Shown here piece after piece: positions 14,765 to 23,501 of a stretch of 24,455 nt of DNA. The notes under the pieces were generated by a model. The model did not search any database, was not told the origin of the DNA, and was given only the letters and a program-made list of their open reading frames with translations. The position numbers were made by a program, and so were the translations under genes. The stretch's first letter is position 1. Each line of letters begins with the position of its first letter. Origin of the DNA: Burkholderiaceae bacterium (GTDB taxonomy: Bacteria; Pseudomonadota; Gammaproteobacteria; Burkholderiales; Burkholderiaceae_E); NCBI GenBank assembly GCA_016710525.1, contig JADJVQ010000095.1, positions 1 to 24,455 of the forward strand. Reading direction: 5' to 3'.

Positions 14765-16711
14765 CCCGAGTTCGACATCTCGCGCCGCCAATTTCCGCGG
14801 CTTTTCTGAAGAATCAATGACTTGCAGATCTGTTGGTGAACTTTCTGTGGTGGCACGTTTTCAGTAATTGGTCTGTTGTTTGGATTCTTGGATTCGTGTG
14901 ATAGTGTGGCGGCATGTTCGTCAAGGTCACCGCCTCCGGCCCGCGCCGCTACGTCCAGCTTGTCGAGTCCTATCGCGACGACGCCGGACGGGTGAAGAAG
15001 CGCACCGTGGCCACGCTGGGTCGCATGGATCAGTTGGCCGGCGAACTCGATTCGGTCATCGATGGCTTGCTCAAGGTGGCCGGGCGCGAGCCGATTGCGG
15101 CCAACGCGGCGCCTGTGCTGGCCGCCTCCTCGCTGTCGTTTGAGACCGCCCGCGCGCTGGGCAACGTGTGGACGCTGACTGAGCTGTGGAAGGAACTGGG
15201 CTTCTCCGATCTGCGCCGCGTCTTTCGCCGCACCCGCCACACCATCGACGTCGAAGCCCTGATTCGCATCATGGTGCTCAACCGGCTGTGCGACCCGGAA
15301 TCCAAGCTGGGCGTCTTGCGCTGGGTGCAAACGGTGGCCTTGCCCGATGTCGAGGTCACTGAACTCACGCATCAGCAGTTGCTGCGCAGCATGGACGCGC
15401 TGATGGACAACCAGGATGCAGTCGACGGCGTGATCTCCTCGTTGCTGCGCCCCTTGGTCGACCAGGATTTGTCGGTAGCGTTCTACGACATGACCACGAT
15501 CCGCGCCGAAGGGCTCGCCACCGTCGAGGGCGATGTCCGCCAGTTCGGCATGGCCAAGGAGGGCTTGATCGCTCGTCAGTTCATGCTGGGCGTGGTGCAA
15601 ACCAGCGAAGGCTTGCCGATCTATCACGAGGTCTTCGAGGGCAACACGGCCGAGACCAAGACGATGCTGCCGATCGTCAAGAAGGTGATGCAACGCTTCC
15701 CGCATCTGCGCCGGCTGGTGCTGGTGGCCGATCGCGGCCTGCTCAGCTTGGACAATCTGGAGGCGCTGCAGGCCATTCACCTGAACCCGGCCAAGGGGCA
15801 AGGGTCCAGCCAAGGGCAGGCCCTGGAGTTCATCATCGCGGTGCCGGGCCGGCGGTACACGGAGTTCGCCGACTTGTTGGAAGACTTCCAACGGAAGTGC
15901 GCCCAGAGCGGCACCGAGACCACCGGCGAGATTGCCTGGAACGGCTTGTGCCTGGTGGTCGCGCATGACCCGGTCGTGGCACTGGAGCAGCGTCAGAAGC
16001 GCCGGGCCAAGATGGCCGAGTTGGAGGGTCTGGCCAGCGGCTGGGTCGGCAAACTTGAGGGGCAAGACGAGGGCGTCAAGAAGCGCGGCCGCAAACTCTC
16101 CGACAGCGGCACCAAGGCCCGGTTCTATCGCGCGGTGTGCGAGGCCCACTTCGCCAACATCATCAAGGTCGATCTGAAGGCCGAGCTGTTCAGCTACGCC
16201 ATCGACGAGGATGCCTTGCGCCTGGCCGAGATGATGGACGGCAAGCTGCTGGTCGTGACCAACGTGCAGGACCTGGAGCCCGGCGCCGTCATCGAGCGCT
16301 ACAAATCCCTGGCCGACATCGAGCGCGGCTTCAAGGTGCTGAAATCGGAGCTGGAAATCGGGCCGGTGTATCACCGGCTGCCGGAGCGCATTCGGGCCCA
16401 CGCCTCGATCTGCTTCATGGCGCTGATTCTGCATCGCGTGATGCGCATGCGTTTGCGCGAGGGCCAGACGGGACTCACGCCTGAGCGGGCGCTGCAATCG
16501 CTGAAACGAATCCAGCATCACCGGGTGTCGATCAACGGCGCGCAACCGCTGTCGGGCGTGTCGACGATGACAACGGAACTCAGCCAGGTGCTGAAAGCGC
16601 TGAAGGTCAAGACGCCCAGCCAAACGCAGCAACTCAGCCTGTTGTAGGGGCACGTTTGAAACCCGCCATCAATCAAATCAGATAGTTACGAGCGCAACTG
16701 TCGAACTCGGG
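14765..16711 (+). mobile_element. IS1634-family insertion sequence (copy 2) nested in the IS66 element
   Basis: The ends are a perfect 13-bp inverted repeat, CCCGAGTTCGACA (14765-14777) and TGTCGAACTCGGG (16699-16711). They are flanked by a direct repeat TGCGCC (14759-14764 and 16712-16717). The insertion point is the tnpB-tnpC gap of the IS66 element, about 40 bases after the tnpB stop and 8 bases before the tnpC start. It is about 1.95 kb and holds one intact transposase gene. Because it lies inside IS66, it arrived later. Confidence 0.88.
14914..16647 (+). CDS. IS1634-family transposase, intact
   Basis: This gene encodes 577 residues from the ATG at 14914 (MFVKVTASGPRRYVQLVESY), the usual N-terminus of the family. 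The DDE residues lie in SVAFYDMTTIR, RLVLVADRGLLSLDN and YKSLADIERGFKVLKSELEI, followed by the conserved tail VYHRLPERIRAHASICFMAL. The full length and an unbroken frame mean it could be active, in contrast to the related frameshifted transposase at 10578-12234. It catalyses cut-and-paste movement of its own element. Confidence 0.96.
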   Translation: MFVKVTASGPRRYVQLVESYRDDAGRVKKRTVATLGRMDQLAGELDSVIDGLLKVAGREPIAANAAPVLAASSLSFETARALGNVWTLTELWKELGFSDLRRVFRRTRHTIDVEALIRIMVLNRLCDPESKLGVLRWVQTVALPDVEVTELTHQQLLRSMDALMDNQDAVDGVISSLLRPLVDQDLSVAFYDMTTIRAEGLATVEGDVRQFGMAKEGLIARQFMLGVVQTSEGLPIYHEVFEGNTAETKTMLPIVKKVMQRFPHLRRLVLVADRGLLSLDNLEALQAIHLNPAKGQGSSQGQALEFIIAVPGRRYTEFADLLEDFQRKCAQSGTETTGEIAWNGLCLVVAHDPVVALEQRQKRRAKMAELEGLASGWVGKLEGQDEGVKKRGRKLSDSGTKARFYRAVCEAHFANIIKVDLKAELFSYAIDEDALRLAEMMDGKLLVVTNVQDLEPGAVIERYKSLADIERGFKVLKSELEIGPVYHRLPERIRAHASICFMALILHRVMRMRLREGQTGLTPERALQSLKRIQHHRVSINGAQPLSGVSTMTTELSQVLKALKVKTPSQTQQLSLL

Positions 16712-16718
16712 TGCGCCC

Positions 16719-18267
16719 ATGCGCGCAGCCGACGACCAGATGACTCCGGACGACGACGATGCAAATCTGCGCGCCGAGCTCGAGTCGGTCAACGCCGAAC
16801 TGGTGCTTGAGCGGCAGAACAACCGGCATCTGCGCGCCTGGATCGACAAGCTGGAGATGACGATTGCGCGGATGAACCGCGCGCGATTCGGCCGATCCTC
16901 GGAGCGCGTGGATTCCGATCAACTCGAACTGTTGGTAGCCGAAGTGCGCGAAGCGATCAGCAGGGTCGCTGCCAAGCCCAAGCTCGTCGACACACCAGTG
17001 GCATCACCCACGGTGCGCAAGGCGCTTCCCGAGCACTTGCCGCGCGAGATCGTGCATCACTTGCCGGCGTGCGAATGCCCTCAGTGTGGTGGCGCGATGC
17101 AGCGCATCGGTGAAGACGTCGCCGAGATGCTGGAGTACGTGCCGGCTCGCTTCAAGGTGATCCGTCATGTCCGGCCAAAGCTCTCATGCGTGAGTTGCCG
17201 CACGATTGCGCAGATGCCCGCGCCCAGCCGCCCGATCGATCGCGGACTGCCTGGTCCGGGCTTGCTCGCCCATGTCGCGGTCAGCAAGTTCGCCGACGCG
17301 CTGCCGCTGTATCGCCAGTCTCAGATTTATGCCCGCGAAGGTGTGTCGATCGAGCGCTCAACACTGGCCGATTGGTGGGGAGCCACCGCCCGGTTGACCT
17401 AGCCTGGTGGATGCGTTGCGGCGTTACGTGTTCGATGCCCGCAAGCTGCACGGGGACGACACGCCGGTGCCGGTGCTGCAACCTGGGCGCAAGCGAACCA
17501 AGGAAGGCCGGCTGTGGACGTATGTGCGTGATGACCACGCCAGCGGCAGCAGCGAGCCGGCGGCGGTGTGGTTCGGGTACTCACCCGATCGCAAAGGCGA
17601 GCATCCGGCGCGTCATCTGCGTGAGTTCCGCGGGACGCTGCAGGCCGATGGCTACAGCGGCTTCGCCAAGCTGTACAAAGACGACGCGATCCGGGAAGCA
17701 GCATGCTGGGCGCACGTGCGCAGGCACTTCCACGACTTCTACGAGCATACGGCCTCGCCGATCGCGGCCGACGCGATAAGACAGATCAAGGAACTGTACA
17801 AAATCGAGCGGCTGATACGCGGCCGATCGGCACTGCGGCGGCGGCGTGTGCGAAAAGCGCGGGCCGGACCGTTGCTGATGGACCTGCACGAATGGCTGCA
17901 GACGACACTGACAACGGTGTCAAGAAAATCCGAACTGGGCAAGGCGATCCTTCGCATTGACGCGCTGGAAAGCGCTGACACGGTACTGCGACGACGGCGT
18001 GCTCGAGATTGACAACAACACCGCAGAACGGGCGCTGCGAGGGGTTGCGGTCGGGCGCAAGAACTGGCTGTTGCCGGATGCCGGCAGCCAGCGGGCGGCC
18101 GCGTTCCACTCATTGATCGGCACGGCGAAGATGAACGGGCACGATCCACGGGCATGTTTTGCGTCATGTGCTCGAGCGGATCGCCGAGCACCCGATCAAC
18201 CGCATCGAAGAGTTGCTGCCGTGGAACGTCGACGGAGGCCCATCAGGCGGCGCTACAAGCAGCGTGA
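16719..18267 (+). pseudogene. tnpC: IS66-family transposase TnpC with four frame breaks
   Basis: It starts at the ATG at 16719, directly after the nested IS. The first part contains the coiled-coil (LRAWIDKLEMTIARMNRARF) and the IS66 zinc finger (CECPQCGGAM...CVSC). The DDE domain follows: GLLAHVAVSKFADALPLYRQ, LHGDDTPVPVL, LQADGYSGFAKLY, CWAHVRRHFHDFYEHT and LEIDNNTAERALRG. Frames change near 17400 (TAG), 17955, 18171 and 18235. With the last shift corrected the protein ends EAHQAALQAA at a TGA (18265-18267), the normal type of C-terminus. The breaks are small indels. The element otherwise has clean ends, so either very recent decay or consensus errors explain them. Confidence 0.9.
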
Positions 18268-18323
18268 GCGCCGCGGACCCGCTGGGTCACATCCGGGCGT
18301 TGATCGATGGTGGTGGGCACATC

Positions 18324-18500
18324 ATGGTTGGGCGGGTCGACCCGATCGACTTCGCCGCAGTGGCCTGGGATGGGCGCCAGACCGTTGCCATGCTGCAGCG
18401 CCATCCCGATGAAACCTTGCCGCAGTTACTGAACCGCTTGAACCTGGCCGTGGATACCGCCCGGCGCCAAGGCCAACGGGTCGACGAGATCAACGAGTAA
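18324..18500 (+). CDS. Small IS66-associated accessory ORF
   Basis: This ORF encodes 58 residues from the ATG at 18324: MVGRVDPIDFAAVAWDG, then QTVAMLQRHPDETLPQLLNR and a C-terminus ending DEINE. Similar short proteins with a TLxQLLxRLxxA core and a DEIN-type end often follow tnpC in IS66 elements. Their function is unknown. As read, the frame continues upstream into the end of tnpC, but that fusion is caused by the frame break near 18235. The ORF ends shortly before the right inverted repeat (18509-18536). Confidence 0.6.
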   Translation: MVGRVDPIDFAAVAWDGRQTVAMLQRHPDETLPQLLNRLNLAVDTARRQGQRVDEINE

Positions 18501-18845
18501 GACCGGCCGTCAATACGGTGGAGGTCGGACGCTTACCTTCGTGCGTTGGTACAACGTCGAGCACCGGCACAGTGGCATCCGCTATGTGAGCCCGGCGCAG
18601 CGTCATGCCGGCGACGATCACGCGATTCTCGAGGCTCGGCATGAGTTGTACATCAAGGCACGCGAAATCAATCCGGCGCGCTGGAGCCGCCACACCCGCA
18701 ACTGGACGCCCATCGGCGCCGTGGCGCTGAACCCGGAAAAAGAAGCGGTGGTCAGCATGGTGGCGACTGTGTCGGATAAATATCAAGAAGCTGCATGACT
18801 GAGGCGACAACTACCTTGACGCGCGCCGGAAAGTTCGCACGTGGG

Positions 18846-20432
18846 TCAAATACCTGTCCGCATCGAGCCAAGTCCGTCCTTCCTCGCTGTATCCGGGGTC
18901 GTTCTAGGGATCCGACAACCACTCTGAGCCGGCGGGTGTCCCTGGAGGGTTGCGTACGCGCGCGCGAGCTCCTGCACGCCGGCGTCGATCAGACTGCCGG
19001 GTATGGCGGCGTAGCCCAGGCGCAGGTAGGACTGACTGGCCGCTGATGTTTTCTTGAAGAAGATGTCGCCGGGCTCGATCAGCACACTGCGCGCCGCGCA
19101 GCGCTCGGTCAGTGCCCGCGCATTCAGTCCGGCAGGTCCCTGTATCCAAGCGCCCGAACCACCCTGTGACGGCATGATGTGGAACTGCGGCAGGTACTTG
19201 GCAAAGGCCCGGTTCAGCAACTCGCGCCGCTCCCGGTAGGTCACGTTCAGCTTGCGGATGAACGCGTCATGGTGGCCCTGTGCAATGAACAGGCTGGCCG
19301 TGTGCGCATTGTTGGCGGGCGTGTGCCGGATGATCAGGCGCCTGAGGGCACGCAGCTCGCGGATCAGCTCAGCGGGCGCCACGATGTAGCCAATGCGCAA
19401 GCCATGGGCGAGGGTTTTGGACAGGCTGCCCAGGTAGATCACCCGTCCATCCGTGTCCAGACTCTTCAGCGCGGGCAGTGGCCTGCCCGAAAAGTTGAGT
19501 TCACTCTCATGGTCATCCTCAAACAGCACGATGTCATTTTTCCGGGCCAGCGCCAAGATCTCGTGCCTGCGCGCCATGGGCATGGTGACCGTCGTGGGGC
19601 ACTGGTGGCTGGGCGTGACGTATGCGTAGGCGCACTGGCCCATCGCGCGCGACGCGACCAGGCCATCCGCATCAATGGGAAGCGCCTTGACGTGGTCCGT
19701 GCGTAGCAGAAAGTTGTTGCGCGCATCCGGGTAGCCGGGGTTCTCGATCCCGACCACCGTATTGCGGTCCAGCAAGACGTTGGTCAACAGATAGCACGCC
19801 ATTTGCGCGCCCGCCGTGACCAGGATCTCATCGCGCTTGGCCATGATGCCGCGCGCGGGCAGAAGCCGGTGCTGTATTTGGTCCAGCAACGCTTCGGAAT
19901 CCCGGTTGATGTGATCCTGCGCCCATTTCTTGACCGCGGGCGCAAGCAGGGCCTGATGTGCGCAGACGCGCCAATCCCGCAAGGGGACTAGGCTTGGATC
20001 AAACTGGCCATAGACAAACGGATAGGCGAACTCCTGCCAGTTGGCGGGCTTGACGATGTTGCGTTGATGTCTTGCGCGGGATAGCAGCCGCGCATCCCAC
20101 TGAAGACCCGCAGGCGCAGGGACCTGGGCTGAAGCATGAACGGCCTGGCCCAGCAGGATATCGCCATTGACCACCAGGCCACTGCGAGGGGCAGCAATGA
20201 GGAAACCCTTGTCCACCAGCACCTGCAATGCAAGTGACACGGTGTTTCGAGCCAACCCGAGCGCACTGGCCAGGGCTCGACTGGTGGGGACTTTGGCGCC
20301 GGCGGGCACCAAGCCCATCAGGATGGAGTGAACCATCATCTCCTTGACCTGACCTTGCAAGGTTCCGCTGCTGCCCGAGAACTGCGGAAACAGCTTGGCC
20401 CAGACATCGGTGATCTCCTGCTTCTGTCTCAT
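18846..20432 (-). CDS. MocR-type transcriptional regulator (GntR HTH fused to aminotransferase), TauR-like
   Basis: This gene encodes 528 residues. The ATG at 20432 (MRQKQEITDVWAKLF) is preferred over one 11 codons upstream. Residues about 15-85 are a GntR winged helix (GAKVPTSRALASALGLARNT, then VSLALQVLVDKGFLIAAPRS). A linker follows, then a fold-type I aminotransferase domain (about 115-490) with VGIENPGYPDARN, VLFEDDHESELNF and the PLP lysine in YLGSLSKTLAHGLRIGY. MocR proteins use PLP to sense amino-compound ligands; TauR, for example, activates taurine genes. It is divergent from the tauA-like gene with a 288-bp gap, so it probably controls that operon. The last about 35 residues (after AYATLQGHPP) look less typical. 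The gene ends close to the IS3 remnant, so its 3' end may have been altered. Confidence 0.88.
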   Translation of the reverse strand: MRQKQEITDVWAKLFPQFSGSSGTLQGQVKEMMVHSILMGLVPAGAKVPTSRALASALGLARNTVSLALQVLVDKGFLIAAPRSGLVVNGDILLGQAVHASAQVPAPAGLQWDARLLSRARHQRNIVKPANWQEFAYPFVYGQFDPSLVPLRDWRVCAHQALLAPAVKKWAQDHINRDSEALLDQIQHRLLPARGIMAKRDEILVTAGAQMACYLLTNVLLDRNTVVGIENPGYPDARNNFLLRTDHVKALPIDADGLVASRAMGQCAYAYVTPSHQCPTTVTMPMARRHEILALARKNDIVLFEDDHESELNFSGRPLPALKSLDTDGRVIYLGSLSKTLAHGLRIGYIVAPAELIRELRALRRLIIRHTPANNAHTASLFIAQGHHDAFIRKLNVTYRERRELLNRAFAKYLPQFHIMPSQGGSGAWIQGPAGLNARALTERCAARSVLIEPGDIFFKKTSAASQSYLRLGYAAIPGSLIDAGVQELARAYATLQGHPPAQSGCRIPRTTPDTARKDGLGSMRTGI

Positions 20433-20470
20433 GCCGTGATCCTTTGGATACGAAGTCCCCTGCACCGTTT

Positions 20471-20612
20471 TCTGGACTCATGCACCAGTTGTGGTGGTTT
20501 GCGCCGCTAGCCGCGCAACGTCTCGGTGCATGGAAGCGGCCCGCGGCGGGCCGGTGGCGCGCCCGTGACAGCGCTTTCATTCTGGCACCAGAGTAAAACG
20601 GATCTGGCTCTA
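20471..20612. promoter_or_regulatory. TCTGG direct repeats in the divergent promoter region (candidate MocR operators)
   Basis: Three same-direction boxes, TCTGGACTCA (20471-20480), TCTGGCACCA (20581-20590) and TCTGGCTCTA (20603-20612), lie between the MocR gene and tauA. The last two start 22 bases apart, about two helical turns, so both would be on one DNA face. MocR regulators bind direct repeats, and the first box is close to the CTGGAC-type repeat that I recall for Rhodobacter TauR. The link is inferred. Confidence 0.4.
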
Positions 20613-20720
20613 TTTTTCAAAAGTTCTTGTGCCTAGCATTTGCCGAGGTCACGTGCTTCATGGCAAGTGAGCCCCCCTCCAGGCCCCAACGTCTGCAACC
20701 TCTCTTTCTGGATGAACACC

Positions 20721-21718
20721 ATGAATCGACTACTTGAGTCATTGATCATCGGCACGGCTTTCACCCTTTCCCTGGCCACCCAGGCGGTTGCACAAACCAA
20801 GGTGGTGATCGGCCACTTTGGTGATCCACTTCCCTACAAGGCGCTCATCGCGGATGGCAGCCTTGACAAAGCAACCGGCTGGAAAATTGAGTGGCGGCAG
20901 TTCGCTTCTGGAGCAGAAGTCAATGCCGCCATGGCCTCTGGCGGCATTCAGGTTTCTGAAATCGGATCTTCTCCCCTGTCAGCCGGCTTGAGCTCTGGGT
21001 TGCCCTATCAGATGGTCTCTGCCGGCAAGGTCATCGACAGCTCCGAGGCGTTGGTCACAAGAAATGGCTCTGGCATCGAAAAACCTGCCGACCTCAAAGG
21101 CAAGCGCATCGCAGTGCCGATCGGCTCGACAGCGCACTACTCTTTGAAGGGCGCATTGCAGATGAACGGCATGAGTGAAAAAGACATCACCTTGCTAGGC
21201 ATGTCGCCAGCCGAAATCGCCGCTGCTTGGGCACAAAACGCCATCGATGCGGCTTTTGTATGGGTTCCCGTTCAAACGAAGCTGCGTGAAAACGGCAAGG
21301 TGATGTACACCGCGGGCGAAGTGGCGAGAGCGGCTGGTTTTCATACTTTCAACGCATGGGTTGCTAACAACAAGTTCGCAGCTGAAAACCGCGACGGCCT
21401 GGTCAAGTTCTTGCGAGCCATGTTCGAGATCAATGCGGATTACCACAAGAACAAGGCCGCTTGGAACGCAGACTCACCGAAGCTCAAAGCCGTCGCTGCA
21501 AGCGTGGGTGTATCACCCGCTGCAGTCAACCATGTTGGAAGGCACGATCTACCTGACGCGGATCTGGCCATGTCGGCCAACTGGATGGGCGGCGCGCAGC
21601 CAAGACCATCAAGGGCACCGCTGAAATTCCTCAGAGCGCAGGTCGAATCAACAAGACTGCGGACGACTACAGCCAGTTTGTCAACGCTGCGTTTGCCAAG
21701 TCCGCTGCGGGAAAGTGA
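20721..21718 (+). pseudogene. tauA: TauA-like ABC transporter substrate-binding protein, frame-broken near the C-terminus
   Basis: The start at 20721 has GGATGA about 8 bases upstream; an ATG at 20712 is the alternative. A signal peptide (MNRLLESLIIGTAFTLS, cleavage after AVA) leads to a periplasmic solute-binding protein of the taurine/nitrate type. Its motifs are WRQFASGAEVNAAMASGGIQ, EIGSSPLSAGLSSGLPYQM, LKGKRIAVPIGSTAHYSLK and AAWAQNAIDAAFVWVPVQT. From about 21530 the natural sequence moves between frames (LEGTIYLT, then DLAMSANWMGGA, then AAKTIKGTAE and INKTADDYSQFVNAAFAKSA). This indicates three small indels near 21530, 21565 and 21597. The true stop would be at 21716-21718. As read, the frame runs on to 21845 with unrelated residues. 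The protein would capture a sulfonate for the TauBC permease. Confidence 0.85.
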
Positions 21719-21792
21719 GTCGACGGCAGTGTCAGGAGTGCCGACCTGCACGTTGCAGGTCAGCGCCACGGTGGCTCCCATCGAGGCGTCCC

Positions 21793-22586
21793 ATGACTGC
21801 TCTTGCAATCCGAAATGTATCTGTGTTTTATCCGGTCGCCGGTAAACCTCCTGTGCATGCGCTCAAGAACATCCATCTTGAGATCAATGAAAGAGACTTT
21901 GTGGTGGCGCTTGGCGCATCGGGCTGCGGCAAATCAACGCTGCTCAACCTGATTGCCGGCTTCATGGCACCCAGCGAGGGCGAGATCGCCCTCAAAGGAA
22001 GAGCGGTCACGGGTCCGGGTGCGGACCGTTCGGTCGTGTTCCAGAAGCACGCCCTGCTGCCCTGGCTGAACGTGCTGGACAACGTGGCCTTCGGCCTGAA
22101 GATCCAGGGGCACGCCAAGGCGAAGCGCGAAACCATCGCGCGAGAATTCATCAAGCTTCTGGGGCTGGAGCAATTGAGCAATCGGCCACCTACGAGTTGT
22201 CAGGCGGCATGCAGCAACGTGTTGGCATTGCACGTGCACTGACCAGCGACCCCGACATCCTGTTGATGGACGAACCGCTGGGTGCGCTGGACGCGCTGAC
22301 CCGCGAGCGGGCGCAGGAGCTGATCCTGAAGGTGTGGCGGGACACCGGAAAGATGGTGTTCTTCATCACGCACAGCGTGGAAGAGGCGCTGTTCATGGGG
22401 ACCCGGCTGATCGTCATGTCGCCCAGGCCTGGGCGCATCTCGCATACCTTTGATCTGCCTTTCAGCCGACGCTATTTCGAGTCAGGCAATGCGCGCGAGA
22501 TCAAGGCCTCGGCAGAGTTCATTGCGCTGCGGGAAGCCGTCCTGCGGATCATCTTCACCGACGAAGAGGGAGCTCATGATGAGTGA
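21793..22586 (+). pseudogene. tauB: TauB-like ABC transporter ATPase with one frameshift
   Basis: The ATG at 21793 follows GAGG at a good distance. Walker A is GASGCGKSTLLNLIAGF, and the Q-loop is in VVFQKHALLPWLNVLDNVAF. The signature LSGGMQQRVGIARAL, Walker B ILLMDEPLGALD and H-loop FFITHSVEEALFMG are also present. The frame breaks near 22183, just before the signature motif: one frame ends SNRPPTSCQ while the other reads SATYELSGG, so one base is missing or extra. The C-terminal extension (FSRRYFESGNAREIKASAEF) is typical of nitrate/sulfonate/taurine ATPases. It energises uptake with tauA and tauC. The 3' end overlaps the tauC start. Confidence 0.88.
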
Positions 22587-23440
22587 GAACCGTTCCACGA
22601 ACGGCAACGGCGTGCTGGGTGGCTTGATGAAAGCAAAGCCCGCCAAACCTGGGGAGATCTATGGCGTGCCAGGACAAGGCGAAAGCGTCTGGATCAGCGC
22701 GGTCGTGATCGTTCTGCTGATCTCCTTCTGGGGCTTCGTCACGTATGCGGGCTACATCAAGCCGCTGTTTCCTGCCTTCGCCCACGGACGTTGTGAACGC
22801 CTTGTTTGACGTGATGAAGGAAGGCTTTACCGGGGTCGGCTTCTGGGAGCACGTCTGGGTGAGCACCCTGCGGGTCTTCGGGGCATTTCTGCTGGCCTGT
22901 GTCGTCGGCATTCCGCTGGGCATCGCGATGGGCATGAGCCCGGTCGCCCGCGGCATCTTCGACCCGCCCATCGAGTTCTATCGCCCGATTCCCCCGCTGG
23001 CCTATCTGCCATTGATGATCATCTGGTTCGGCATCGACGAACTGTCCAAGGTCCTGCTGATTTTTTCGTCGGTGCTCGCGCCGATGGTCCTGGGTGCGCG
23101 GGCTGGCGTGAAGTCGGCGGCGATCGAGCAGATCCATGCCGCCTACTCGTTTGGCGCCACCCGCTGGCAGGTGATTCGCATGGTCATCCTGCCGTCGGCC
23201 ATGCCGGAGATCTTCACCGCGATGCGCGTGGGCATCGGTTTTGGCTGGACGACGCTGGTGGCGGCCGAGATGGTGGCGGCCACTTCTGGCCTGGGCTACA
23301 TGGTGCTGTCCGCATCTCGTTTCCTTCAGACGCCGGTCGTCATCATGGGCATCGTGGTGATTGCAGCGATCGCCTATGCCTTTGATCATCTTGTGCGTTT
23401 TGTGGAGCGGCGCGTGGTGCCCTGGAAAGGTCGCGGTTGA
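22576..23440 (+). pseudogene. tauC: TauC-like ABC transporter permease with one frameshift
   Basis: The start ATGATGAGTGA overlaps the tauB stop, so translation is probably coupled. The N-terminal part has one membrane segment (VWISAVVIVLLISFWGF). Near 22770 the frame changes: GYIKPLF continues naturally as LPSPTDVVNALFDVMKEGF in another frame. The break is at a run of T, where one extra base explains it. The rest is a complete permease domain with about five more membrane helices. Its EAA loop (YSFGATRWQVIRMVILPSAM, then PEIFTAMRVGIGFGW) contacts the ATPase. It forms the membrane channel of the transporter. The stop is at 23440, followed by a 61-bp gap to the dehydrogenase gene. Confidence 0.88.
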
Positions 23441-23501
23441 TGACGGTTGGTCAGAGCACTCTGTTGAAGCGAATGGGTCATTCTTTTGAAGGTTGTGTTC
23501 C

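Larger units (their letters stand above)
13899..18536 (+). mobile_element. IS66-family insertion sequence carrying a nested IS1634 element
   Basis: The ends are imperfect 28-bp inverted repeats starting GTAACCGTCCG (13899-13926) and, on the other strand, GTAAGCGTCCG (18536-18509). They are the typical GTAA ends of IS66. An 8-bp direct repeat CTTCGTGC flanks the element (13891-13898 and 18537-18544), the family's standard duplication size. It carries tnpA, tnpB, tnpC and a small accessory ORF in the usual order. Without the nested element (14765-16711) the length is about 2.69 kb, normal for IS66. Confidence 0.95.
13529..18798 (+). pseudogene. IS3-family transposase remnant, split by the IS66 element and lacking its 5' part
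   Basis: The left part (about 13529-13898) carries an rve core from YLILDIYSRKVVGWEV, an Asp in LHGDNGATLK and the Glu region DDNAYAEALFRTAKYRPEFP. The first catalytic Asp and the whole N-terminus are missing, so this copy was truncated near 13530. After removal of the IS66 (13899-18536) and one CTTCGTGC copy the frame continues exactly as AASFVR then WYNVEHRHSGIRYVSPAQRH. It ends NWTPIGAVALNPEKEAVV and stops at 18798. This is a different subgroup from the complete IS3 element at 7453. Its right end probably lies near 18830, but no left end remains. Confidence 0.88.

Noticed and set aside
14488..16653. 721-codon minus-strand open frame
   Set aside because: It is antisense to the intact IS1634 transposase and to tnpB; it is low-complexity, rich in His, Gln and Leu, with no domain.
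14852..16657. Direct repeat GGCACGTTT (14852-14860 and 16649-16657) as a target duplication
   Set aside because: Better inverted ends with flanking TGCGCC lie outside it (14765 and 16711), and they restore normal IS66 gene spacing.
18159..18500. TnpC C-terminus fused to the accessory ORF
   Set aside because: Another frame gives the normal TnpC end EAHQAALQAA and stop at 18265-18267; the fusion results from a single small indel.
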